Assembly (NCBI RefSeq): GCF_020360975.1
Contig: NW_025408672.1
Coordinates: forward strand, 62,001-126,000
Length of the DNA stretch: 64,000 nucleotides
DNA from: Hirsutella rhossiliensis
Lineage: Eukaryota; Ascomycota; Sordariomycetes; Hypocreales; Ophiocordycipitaceae
Reading direction: 5' to 3'
The notes beneath the pieces are model-generated. The model was not told where the DNA came from. It made no database searches and saw only the letters and a program-made list of their open reading frames with translations. This document shows, piece after piece, positions 45,950 to 55,850 of this stretch. Both the position numbers and the translations under genes were made by a program. Within the stretch, counting starts at the first letter, position 1; each line of letters starts with the position of its first letter.

Positions 45950-46990
45950 TAAACTACCTAGACCTATTCTTTATCCTTATTATCGTTTTTATTTTTATCC
46001 TTATTATCCTCCTTTACCTTATTAGCGGCGGTAGCGCTCTCTAAGGCGCTTAAGCGGCCCTTTAAGCCCGCGAACTAGTTAGCGGTAGCGGCGGCTCTAG
46101 GGGCTCTAAGAGCAGGGGGGGCCCGGCTAGTAATAGTAGCGGGGGCGGCGGCGGGTATAGCTAAGGGGACCGCCGATAAGGCGACGGAGGTAGTATCCTT
46201 AGTACTAGGAGAGTTAATAGTAAAAGTAAAAGAGCTAGAGGAGAGAAACTTACTTAAGGACAAGGCCTTAGCGCTCGAGGGCGCGGAGATTATAGTAAGC
46301 GGCGGCGGCGGCGGTAAGGCGCTTCTTAGTAGCCCCCTATACCTACCTATACGCGCTAGCCTTTTAAGCCGACGCTATAGTAAGTAAGATAGGAGGCGCC
46401 GCCTTATAGGCGCGGCTAGTACGCGCGTACTAGTAATAACTACCGCTATAGCGGCGCTTAACTTAGTCGGCGTAAGGGAGCTCTTATAACGCGTACTATA
46501 TATAAGGGGCCGCGCGGGCGGCTCTAGCTTATACTTAGCGTTTATACTTTAAGAAGTTAGCGGAAAATAGCTACTACGCTTGCTAGGTAGCGGACTTATA
46601 GGGGTAATAGAGGCGGAGGTAAGGGTAAAAGGGCCGGGCGTTATAGCTAGCGGCGGGGACGGCGTCGTTACTTAGAAGGGCAATATAAGGGCGGCTAGCG
46701 TAGTAAAGGTAGAAGCGGCGGCGGTAGGCGCGGTTATAGGGGCGCGGGTAAGAGCAGCGGTAGCGGCGGAGCCGTCGTCGGCCGTGCTTAGTATAGCGTC
46801 GACGAACGACTCTATATACTTTAAGAAGGAGGAAGTAAGAAAGGGGAAGGTAGATATATTTATCGCGGAAGTTAGTATTATAGATTATAGCCTCTTACTT
46901 TATAAGGTAGAGAACTTACTAGTTAAAGTTATTATTATTAGGGCTATTATTACTATTATATCTATTACTATAAGTATATATTAATAAAGC
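45950..46990 (-). pseudogene. G1 copy 2 antisense reading frame 3' of pol
   Basis: Minus-strand, GC-rich frame in the same place as 14160-15060 of copy 1. A fully open 62-residue piece at 46075-46263 is Ser/Thr then Ala/Pro-rich; it runs on through one RIP stop into FAGLKGRLSALES (about 46034-46072) and a K/D/N-rich tail to about 45965. The upstream part (46300-46800) is Ala-rich with GCG/GCC triplet tracts. Similar order of low-complexity, short heptad-like and charged parts as copy 1, but much diverged. Product unknown. Confidence 0.55.
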
Positions 46991-47065
46991 GGCCTATATA
47001 GCTAAGAACTAACTAATGCCTTAAGTAAAGTAAAACTTACTTATTACTAATACTACTATAGTTAA

Positions 47066-47761
47066 TATAAGAATATACCCTTATATTCCTATTTTACTAT
47101 TATAAAGAAATAGTAGGTATAAGGAGGCTTTATAGAATAAGCTAGTAAAAAGAGGTTCTATAATATAGTCTAAGGGAATAACCCTTAAAGATAAAGACCT
47201 TTACTAGATATCTATACCTTCCTTTAGGAAAAGCGGGTTAAGATAAGCCTATCCTTATAAATATAAATATATATAAAATGCATAAGTTAATTACGAGTAG
47301 AACGGATACCCTATTACCTATTTTAGCCTAGTAGTTCCGAAGATATCCGCGATATAAGAATAGGTAGGGCATAGAATATTCTAGTTAGATCTACTACTTA
47401 TACTAGAACCTATAGTCTTACGTTAACTATTACGCTATAATTAGACCACCTACTAAGTTAAGAAGATATACTATAGATAGAGCTTTTTAAGCACTATAGA
47501 ATATGCTAGAAAGCTAACTAATTAGTCTACTAGTAGGCGAGTAATAGTCTATAAAAGACAAAGGATTTCCCTAGGAGTAGTAGATAAAATAAGTAAGTTT
47601 ATAAGCATCCTTTACAACGCTATTCTTTTAATATATTATTTAGCCCCTTATATACTCGTTATAAATTCCGGACGAAATCCTACCCTATACTCCTTCGACC
47701 GATCTTTCTACTTACGTTATCGATTACCCGATTCTACGCTTATTGCTTATACCTTCTTATA
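47066..47761. repeat. Family D solo LTR, copy 2, 696 bp
   Basis: Starts tataagaatataccc and ends taccttcttata, flanked by 5-bp gttaa (47061-47065 and 47762-47766). Same unit as 33173-33864. It interrupts the 3' region of G1 copy 2 between the antisense frame and the polypurine tract. Confidence 0.9.
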
Positions 47762-47766
47762 GTTAA

Positions 47767-48106
47767 AGAAGGAAGAGAAGGAAAGGAAGGAGGAAAAAGG
47801 GGATACCGCTTTATATACCCCTAGGTAGAGGAGGCTGCCTAAGGCTAAGGGGACGGGTAACCTAAAGCTTATATAGGTCTAGGCCGGCCGCCGGCTACCT
47901 AAGGGCGTATATAATAGGTTACGCCCTTATTTAAATAGCTAGCCGGCTAATAAGTATAGAGCTTAGTTCTAGCTACCTAGGCTAATAAGCGCGGGGATAA
48001 TAAGGCTAGTAGGGCTAGTACGATTAATAGGAAAGGGTAAGGTAGAGCTAGCGGTATAGGCCTAATAGTATAGAAGCTATTAATTAAGTAACGCCGCGCC
48101 GCGCTT
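47767..48106 (+). other. G1 copy 2 3' untranslated region
   Basis: GC-richer, RIPed sequence between the inserted family D LTR and the polypurine tract. It begins with a purine-rich run (gttaaagaaggaagagaagg and onward). No coding frame recognised. Confidence 0.5.
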
Positions 48107-48115
48107 AAGGGAGGG
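48107..48115 (+). other. G1 copy 2 polypurine tract
   Basis: aagggaggg five bases before the 3' LTR start at 48121, the usual location for plus-strand priming. Confidence 0.65.
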
Positions 48116-48120
48116 CATTA

Positions 48121-48306
48121 TATAAAAGTCTTTAACTATTATAAGTTATAGGCTTAGGCTATAGCCTAAGCTATATAATTATATATAGAGGGCCGGATCC
48201 TATATATATATATATAGGCTAGCTATATATAAGAGAGCTCTATATAGCTTATTAATATTATCTTATAAACGGTACCTATATATACGCCTCTACTTACTTT
48301 ATAATA
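48121..48306 (+). repeat. G1 copy 2 3' LTR, 186 bp
   Basis: Starts tataaaagtctttaac and ends ttactttataata; same length as the 5' LTR and followed by gctaa. Confidence 0.9.
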
Positions 48307-48676
48307 GCTAAGACCTCTTAAGACCTTTTAAGAATACTAGTATAACTAACCTCCTTTAAATATAAATATTAGTAGAACTAAGATATATTTAGATATACTT
48401 AAGGTATTATAGAATTTCTTAGTCTTAAGGCTATATAGTAGCTTAAATCTAGTCTTAAAAGGTTCTTCTATTTAGCTATAAATATCTATATAAGATAGTA
48501 TGTCCGCTAGTAAATAAAGAGAGAATTATTAACTTTAATACCTCTTCTATATACTAATATATTACTAATAAATTCTATTAAAAATCCTACCTTATACTCT
48601 TTCTTCCCCTTTATTATATAGTCTTATATAATTCCTTAATTTCCTAAAATTCCGCTTTTACTTATATACCTTAAGA
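48307..48676 (+). repeat. Family C solo LTR, right part
   Basis: Remainder of the LTR begun at 40439, ending tatataccttaaga and followed by the target duplicate cttat (48677-48681). Near its start it carries a roughly 10-bp duplication (cctcttaaga and ccttttaaga) that the other copies lack, which accounts for the slightly larger total length. Confidence 0.88.
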
Positions 48677-51600
48677 CTTATAAGCTTATTATAGTTAACT
48701 ATATTAAATACGCCCTTAATATCTAGCTATAGGAACGATATAATACCCCTTTAAGCTTAGGTCGCGCATACTAGTTTTATTATTAATAAGATCGCTGCCT
48801 TTATAGAGCGCTCCCTCTTATTCCTTATCTATCTATTTAGTAAGATACCGTTTACCTTTATAGCTCCCGCGATCTTTTAAGCTAGTACCTACTTAAGTAC
48901 TTTCCTTACTATAAGTAAGAGGGAAATTAGTCTCTATCCCCTTACTATATAATAAGCTTCCGGCCTCTTACTTAGCTTTTAAAATACTACTATATTTATA
49001 CTATAGAACTATTCTAAGAAATATAAGAGTTAGGTATAGGTATTAAAGATTATAGCTAGTTATTAAACTAAGGCTAGTTTATACTTCTTAATAAACCCTA
49101 AGGGGACGCTATTTAGACCTACTACTTTCTAGCTAACTATCTTACTTAGTACCGCTATAATATCGGCTAGCTAGATTTATTAGTTAACTATAAGGGTCGC
49201 CTTAGCTATAAGCTAAGGTAGCCCTTAGGTTATACTAGCCTTTAATAGGAAGAACTTAGCGGCTAATATCTAGGCCTTCCCTTTAAAGGTTTCTATTAGT
49301 TAGTCCTTACCTTCCTTAACTAGCGGTAAGATATAGGTCGGCTCTAGTAGTAGCTTACTATAATATCTAGCCTACCTCTTTATATTTTAAAGCTTAGTAT
49401 TATCGGCGCTAAATTCCTTTAAGAACTCGTGCTAGTAAGCTATCCTCGCCTCGCGGACGGTTTACTTTTAAGCTATAGACGCCTTATATAGGTTTACTTA
49501 GTTCGCCTAGCTCCTTTCTTACCTATACTTCCTCCTCGCCCTCTTAGCCTCCCTTATTACCCTCCTTACTTCTAAGGTAAACTATATATTACCCTTAGGT
49601 AATACTTATCCTTAGTATAAAACTATAGCTATCGCGATCTATATTAAGGTAGTAAAGATATAGTCTAGGTCTTAGTTAATATCCTTAGGCGTCTAAAGTA
49701 TTAGCTAGTATAGTCCTAGCTAAGATATAGTCTTAGCTTTAATTAGCTTTACTTTTACTTTTTTTTACCTTAGGGCTAGTTTAGGTACTTAGGCCTAAGT
49801 ATCGACCTATAATATAATAGTCTAAGGGATATAGTTTAACTTAGTTAGGTCTTAGTTAGGCCTAGTATACTATATCTTTATCTTTAGTATTACCTAAGCT
49901 AGGTTAATAGTACTATCCTTTTAGCTATAGAAAAATCTTATATACTCCTTTCTTAAGGTAGTAAGTTTAAGTTATAATCTTATTACTTTTTATATAAGTT
50001 ATATCGCGCTATCTAAGGTTTTATTATATCTATCCTAAAGTAGGTAATAAATATTAAAGTCCCTTACTATTACTATAAGGTACTTTAGTTCGATTACGCT
50101 TAGGTTATATAATACTCTAGCCCTTACGGCCCTTAGTAGTAAGTAAATCGCTTATAATCTAGTACTATCCTTAAAAATTACCCTACTTTAGTCTAGTTTA
50201 AACTAGGGTAACTATATCCCTAGCCTAAGCCTTATATATATATATAGCGCGTACCTCCCTTCCTTATAAACTAGGCTATAGGGCGCTACTTTAAAGGGGG
50301 GGGAGCCGCCTCTTAGTATAGCTTTTACTTCTTATAGTACTATTAAGTTAAAGCTAGCTTAGTAGTAAAGCGCTAACTAAGCTAGCTTATATCTCTTTTA
50401 TATATTTTAGAATAGTACTTTTAGTTATATATAGGTAAGGTTAAGGTAAAAGGGGTCGTCTATAAAGAGGGAGGCGCTTTATCTCTTAGTACTTCTTTAT
50501 TTACTATACCTATAAATATTATTTATACTTAGTTCGGCCTCCCTAGCCCTACTAGTAGGCGGGTATCTCGAGCTCGACCTCTTATCTTAGCACGGTCTAC
50601 TTAGTCCTTGCTTTTAGACCGCGGTTAATTTAAGAACGCCCTAGGTTTTAATAGGAGGGAGTATATATTACTTAGTATACGTTTAAGTATTCGCGAACTA
50701 TTAAGGTTATTATAAGTAGTTTTCCCTTACCTTTTCCTAGGCTTTATTCGCTATAAGGTAAGTCTAGGTCTATAATAAGTAGTCCCCTTAATATAAGATA
50801 TAGTTATAAGGGATTTTACCCTTCTTAGCTCTATATTTATCCTTGCCTTTATTATATACTATACTTTTATATTAGCTATAAAGTTATATTAATATATACT
50901 ATCTAATAATATAGCTATACTTAGAGTAATTATAATACCTTTATAGTTAGACCGACTTATTATAAGGTTTATATTAGAAAATTTATACTTTAAGGACTAG
51001 GCCTAGGTTATAAAGCTTATTAGCCTCCTTTAAGCTACTAACCTTAATAAATATAGTCGTCGTTATTAATATCTTAGATTAAGGGCGTAGCGCCTAAGCT
51101 TAGTAGACCTTAACTTTATTCGTCTCTATAATCTTATAGAGTAATCGCTCCTTATTTACTATTACTACCTTTAAAGGGATATTCTTAGCGACTACTATAT
51201 ATATAGGGTAGGTAATTATAACCTCTAGTTTAAATATAGCCTTAACTTAGCCTTAGTCCCTTTTATAGGCTCTTACCTTAGTATTAAATATAACCGCGAT
51301 ATCTTTACTTTAAAGGCGCTTTACCGCTATAGCGCTTATAGCTTTTAAGGCTATATTTACTACCTTTACTATATCCTTTAGTTCGCGGCTTAGGACTTTA
51401 GGCAGCGCCTTAGTAGGGACTATAATAATCTCGCGTTTATAGCGCGGTAGGACCTATTTTACTATAGCTTTATATTAGGTCGGTCCCTTAGTCTTAGCTA
51501 TAACCGCGGCCTAGGTTTACTTAGGGCCCCCTAGGCTTAAAGCGATGCCTAGGCAGAGTTTTTCTTTAACTACCTCCTTAATTACTTCTTAGATTATTAT

Positions 51601-52030
51601 CTTAAAGCTCTCGTCTATATAGAGTACCGCCGACGACGTACTACTAGCGCGGCTCTTTACCTAGAAAGCTATTCGACTACTACCTATACCCTACTAAACT
51701 ATATACTTAGGATAAAGCCCGCGAGTTTATCGTATACTACTTTTTCTATAAGGTCGCTTAGCGCCTAGGCTAGTATTATATTACTATTTTAGGTTTATTA
51801 ACTCGCCCTATTAAGGTATATAAATTTAGGTAGTATCTCTTCGCGTTATATACTTTAATTAAGCCCGGTATATCGATAGCCGCTACTATATTTACCTACC
51901 CTTTAGCCTTAGTATAGTATTATTATTAAGGGTAATTAATACTATTAAATTAATTAATAGTATTAGTTAGTATTTTAGTCGCGATATATACCTATTATAG
52001 GTATATATTAGTTTTATAAGAAGTTTTTTT
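48677..52030 (-). mobile_element. LINE2 copy 1, 5' part: ORF1, endonuclease and RT start (minus strand)
   Basis: Reverse complement of about 54275-57630 of the plus-strand LINE2. From right to left: 5' end at the poly-T run near 52024-52030 (AAAAAAACTT on the minus strand, as in the plus copy), ORF1 about 51900-50550 with degraded CCHC motifs, endonuclease about 50350-49750, then RT to the break at 48677. Together with 38883-40438 it accounts for about 4.9 kb of the 5.46-kb element. RIP stops throughout. Confidence 0.87.
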
Positions 52031-53109
52031 CTTTTTTAAGGTCTTAATAATATATTATTTTATCGAATTAAGCTATGCTTACTTAAGAGCTTACTTATTA
52101 TTAAGATAGTTCGTTTATATATAAATCTCTTTATAAGTTAATATACCTAGCTTTTAATACCCCTTACTTTTAGTCCCCTTTATAATACTAAGGTAAGTAT
52201 ATTTTAAACGCAATTAAAGCTATATTTTAATATTACGATAATTAAATTTAGTATTTCTAGCTACTTTAGCTACTAGCTATTATAAAGAGCTTTAAATCCT
52301 ACGTTCTAATTAGCTATAGTAGCGGTAGCTAGCTTAAGCGTATACTTAAGCTATTTCTTTATCTTTATAACTTATTTAATTTATATAAACCGCTTATTAA
52401 GGTCCTAAGAGACCTTTTTGTATTTTTAAGGCTATAGATAATATAATTAATACTCTAGCTACTATATTTAAAGCTAGGAGGCTATAAGCTATTAATTTTA
52501 CTTATTAAGGCTATAGCTAACCTTATTAAAGAGTAGTTAGATCGTACGGTTAACTTAATTATAGTTTACTAGCCCTATAATAAAGCAACCGACTTCTTAT
52601 AATCGTTTATACGTTTTAAGGGTATTATAAATAGCTAGGGTACTAGAATTCTTTCTTTTTAATAGCGTTAATAGCGTTAATAGCTATAGTAAGATAAACC
52701 GGCTTAGTAAGAGCTTTACTATATTAACTAGCTATAGTCCTAACCTATACTACCCGCTATTAATATTTATTTTTATTAGACGAGCTTACCGGGCCTAATA
52801 ATATACTTAAAGGAAGGTAGCCTTATTAATTAGCGCTATATTATCGAAAGATACGATTTTTTTAAGTTAATATTAGTAGGTAGCCTTAATTAGCGAGAAA
52901 ACTAAGATATTAAAAGGTTAAAGGATATAAGAGGAGGATACTAATAGAAAAAAAAGATAAATACTATTCTTAAAGTATTTATATATAAAATCGTCGGTCT
53001 AATAGCTTTTATAGCTATTAATAATAAGGAGAACGTTCCCTTATAAGTAGCGCCTTATTTAAGGGATAAATACTTACTTAAGCTATTAAATAGTAATAGA
53101 ATCGCTTAT
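52031..53109. other. Unassigned RIPed sequence between LINE2 and copia LTR
   Basis: About 1.1 kb with no recognised domain and no second copy in the window. A direct duplication (agcgttaat twice) is at about 52662-52680. It may be the target sequence into which both LINE2 copy 1 and the copia element inserted. Confidence 0.4.
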
Positions 53110-53677
53110 TATAAGGAACGGTGTTCCTACTATAAATAAAGTAGCTATAATATACTCTCCTAATTATATAAGCTAATAAGTAGTATATTAATTATAGATA
53201 AAATCCTATATTATAGAGTAAGAATCGCTCGTTACTTTATATATTATTATATATTAAACGGGTTACCGGTTATCGTATAATCGGGAATCAAAGAAATAAA
53301 GCTAGCTTAGAATACTAGCTAAGACCTCTTAAGAATACTAGTATAACTAACCTCCTTTAAATACGAATATTAGTAGAACTAAGATACTTCTTAATATACT
53401 TAAGGTATTACTAAATTCCTTAGTCTTAGGGCTATACGGCAGCTTAAATCTAGTCCCGAAAGGTTCTTCCGTTTAGCTATAATTATCTATATAAAACAGT
53501 ATATCCGCTAGTAAATAGAGAAAAAATAATAAACTTTAATACCTCTTTTATATACTAATATATTACTAATAAATTCTATTGAAAATCCTACCTTATACTC
53601 CTTCTTCCCTTTTATTATATTGTCTTACGTAATTCCTTAATTTCCTAAAATTCCGCTTTTACTTATATACCTTAAGA
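53110..53677 (+). repeat. Family C LTR, 5' LTR of a copia element, 568 bp
   Basis: Starts tataaggaacggtgttcc, ends tatataccttaaga and is directly followed by a primer-binding site and a copia gag, so here the LTR is not solo. Left flank is cttat; the 3' LTR of this copy was not found in the window. Confidence 0.9.
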
Positions 53678-53688
53678 GGTTATAAGCC
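53678..53688 (+). other. Primer-binding site, initiator tRNA-Met anticodon-arm type, RIPed
   Basis: ggttataagcc immediately after the LTR. With one RIP change (TGA to TAA) it is GGTTATGAGCC, the complement of the anticodon stem-loop of eukaryotic initiator tRNA-Met (GGCTCATAACC). This is the half-tRNA priming used by Ty1/copia elements such as Drosophila copia. Confidence 0.75.
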
Positions 53689-53849
53689 TAGCTTACTCCT
53701 TTTAAGCTAGGAAATTAACTTATACCTTTAAAATTCCTCGTCGAAATATTTAATTAAAATTCCTTTTAAAATTCCCCTCGACTTCTTTTACCTTCCTAGG
53801 CTCTTAAACTCCCCTCTAGATTTCTAAATCCCTACGAACGAAATAATAC

Positions 53850-54266
53850 CGAATTTATATAAAATAGGTAGATAGAAAGAATACTAATTTACTAAACTTA
53901 AGGGAAATTTAAATTATACCTTATAGACTATAAGGATAGAAGCTATCCTTATAAAAGAAAAGCTTATTACTACTCTAGAGTAAGTAAATTATATATAGAC
54001 TATAAAGGCTTTATCTATAATATTCCTTTAAGTCGAAGATAGTCCCTTAATATAAATTCGGCATCTAAAAAATACTAAAGAAGGGTAGGATAAGCTTAAA
54101 AAGCTATATAATCCGTCGAATATTTCGTTAAATTATCTACTTATTAAGCAGTTCTTTAATCTTAGTCCCTTAGACTTTAATTTAAAGAAATACCTTTATA
54201 AGGTAAAGGAAATTTATAAGGATTTAAAATCCTATAATATAGAAATTCTAGAAGTTGTTCTTATAG
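53850..54266 (+). pseudogene. Copia gag fragment, RIPed
   Basis: N-terminal copia gag (UBN2-like): begins near 53894 with KLKGNLNYTL, followed by the aligned helices, a D-KLKKLY motif (about 54094) and SPLDFNLKKYL (about 54160). It ends at the target site of LINE2 (tatagatt, 54267-54274). Sequence after LINE2 does not obviously continue this gag. Confidence 0.75.
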
Positions 54267-54399
54267 TATAGATTAAAAAAACTTCTCGCGAAACTAATAT
54301 ACGCCTATAGTAGGTATATATCGCGACTAAAATATAAACTAATACTAGGAATTAATTTAGTAGTATTAATTACCCTTAGTAATAATACTACGCTAAGGC

Positions 54400-55850
54400 C
54401 GAGGGGTAGGTAGACGTAGTAGCGGCCCTCGACGTACTAGGCTTAATTAGAGCGCGTAGCGCGAAGAGACGCTACCCGAATTTATATACCCTAATAGGGC
54501 GAGTTAATAAACCTAAAGCAGCAATATAATACCGGCCTAGGCGCCGAGCGACCTTATAGAAAAAGCAGTATATAACGAACTCGCGGGCTTTATCCTAAGC
54601 GTATAGTTCGGTAGGGTATAGGCAATAGTCGAATAGCTCTCTAAGGTAAAGAGCCGCGCCGGTAGCGCGTCGTTAGCGGTGCTCCGCGTAGACGAGAGCT
54701 TTAAGACGATAATCTATGATATAATTAAGGAGGCAGTTAAGGAAGAACTCCGCCTAGGTATTACTTCGGGCCTAGGGGGCCCTAAGCGAACCTAGGCCGC
54801 GGTCGTAGCCGAAACTAAGGGACTAACCTAATATAAAGCTATAGTAAAATAGGTCCTACCGCGCTATAAATACGAGATTATTATAGTCCCTACTAAGGCA
54901 CCGCTTAAAATCCTAAGCCGTAAACTAAAGGATATATTAAAGGCGGTAAATACGGCCTTAAAAGCTATAAGCGCTATAGCGGCGAGGCGCCTTTAAAGTA
55001 GAGATATCGCGGTTATATTTAATACTATAGCGAGAGCCTATTAAAGGGACTAAGGCTAGGTTAAGGCTATATTTAGACCGGAGGCTATAATCTCCTACCG
55101 CGTATATATAGTAGTTACTAAGAACGTCCCCTTAAAGGTAGCGATAGTAGATAGGGAGCGATTGCTCTATAAGATTATAGAGGTAAATAAAGTCGAGGTC
55201 CTTTAAGCCTAGGCGCTATACCCCCGATCTAAGATATTAATAGCGATAACTATACTTATTAAGGTTAGTAGCTTAGAGGAGGCTAATAAGCTCTATAACC
55301 TAAGCTTAGTCCTTAAAGTATAGATCTTCCGATATAAACCCTATAATAAGTTAGTTTAACTATAGAGGTACTATAACTATTATAAATATAGCTATATTAC
55401 TAAGCGATATATATCGATATAACTCTATAGCTAATATAAGAGTATAGTATATAATAAAGGCGAGGATAAATATAAGGCTAAGAAGGGCGAAATCCCTTAT
55501 AACTATATCTTATACTAAGGGGACTACCTATTATAGACCTAGACCTACCTTATAGTAAATAAAGCCTAGGAAAAAGTAAGGGAAAACTACTTATATTAAC
55601 CTTAACGGTTCGCGAATACCTAGATATACGCCGAGTAATAGGTGCTCCTTACCGTCGAAACCTAAGGCGTTCTTAAATCGACCGTAGTCTAGAAGCGGGG
55701 ACTAAGTAGACCGCGCTAAGATAAGAGGTCGAGCTCGAAACACTTACTAGCTAGTAGGGCTAAGGAGGCTAAACCGAGTACGAACGATATTTATAGGTAT
55801 AGTAAATAGAAAAGTACTAAGAGATAGAGCGCCTCCCTCCTTATATAGAC
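54400..55850 (+). pseudogene. LINE2 ORF1, RIPed
   Basis: A frame tolerating RIP stops begins by about 54420 with an Arg/Ala/Ser-rich part (region DESFKTIIYD near 54693-54722), continues through a helical section, and ends with several degraded CCHC knuckles at about 55360-55520, where expected Cys/His are mostly Tyr. This is the nucleic-acid-binding ORF1 of a LINE. Confidence 0.7.

Larger units (their letters stand above)
40652..48306 (+). mobile_element. G1 chromovirus copy 2, complete, RIPed
   Basis: Bracketed by 186-bp LTRs (40652-40837 and 48121-48306) and the 5-bp target duplication gctaa (40647-40651 and 48307-48311). Inside are gag, protease, RT, RNase H, integrase and chromodomain on the plus strand, then an antisense frame, a family D solo LTR and a polypurine tract. 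The two LTRs differ only by transitions in my hand comparison (about 17, no indels). Inserted into a family C LTR. Confidence 0.92.

Noticed and set aside
46784..46984. Open plus-strand frame of 66 codons in the G1 3' region
   Set aside because: It lies opposite the start of the minus-strand antisense frame, is Ile/Ser-rich, and has no counterpart in G1 copy 1. Probably a chance frame.
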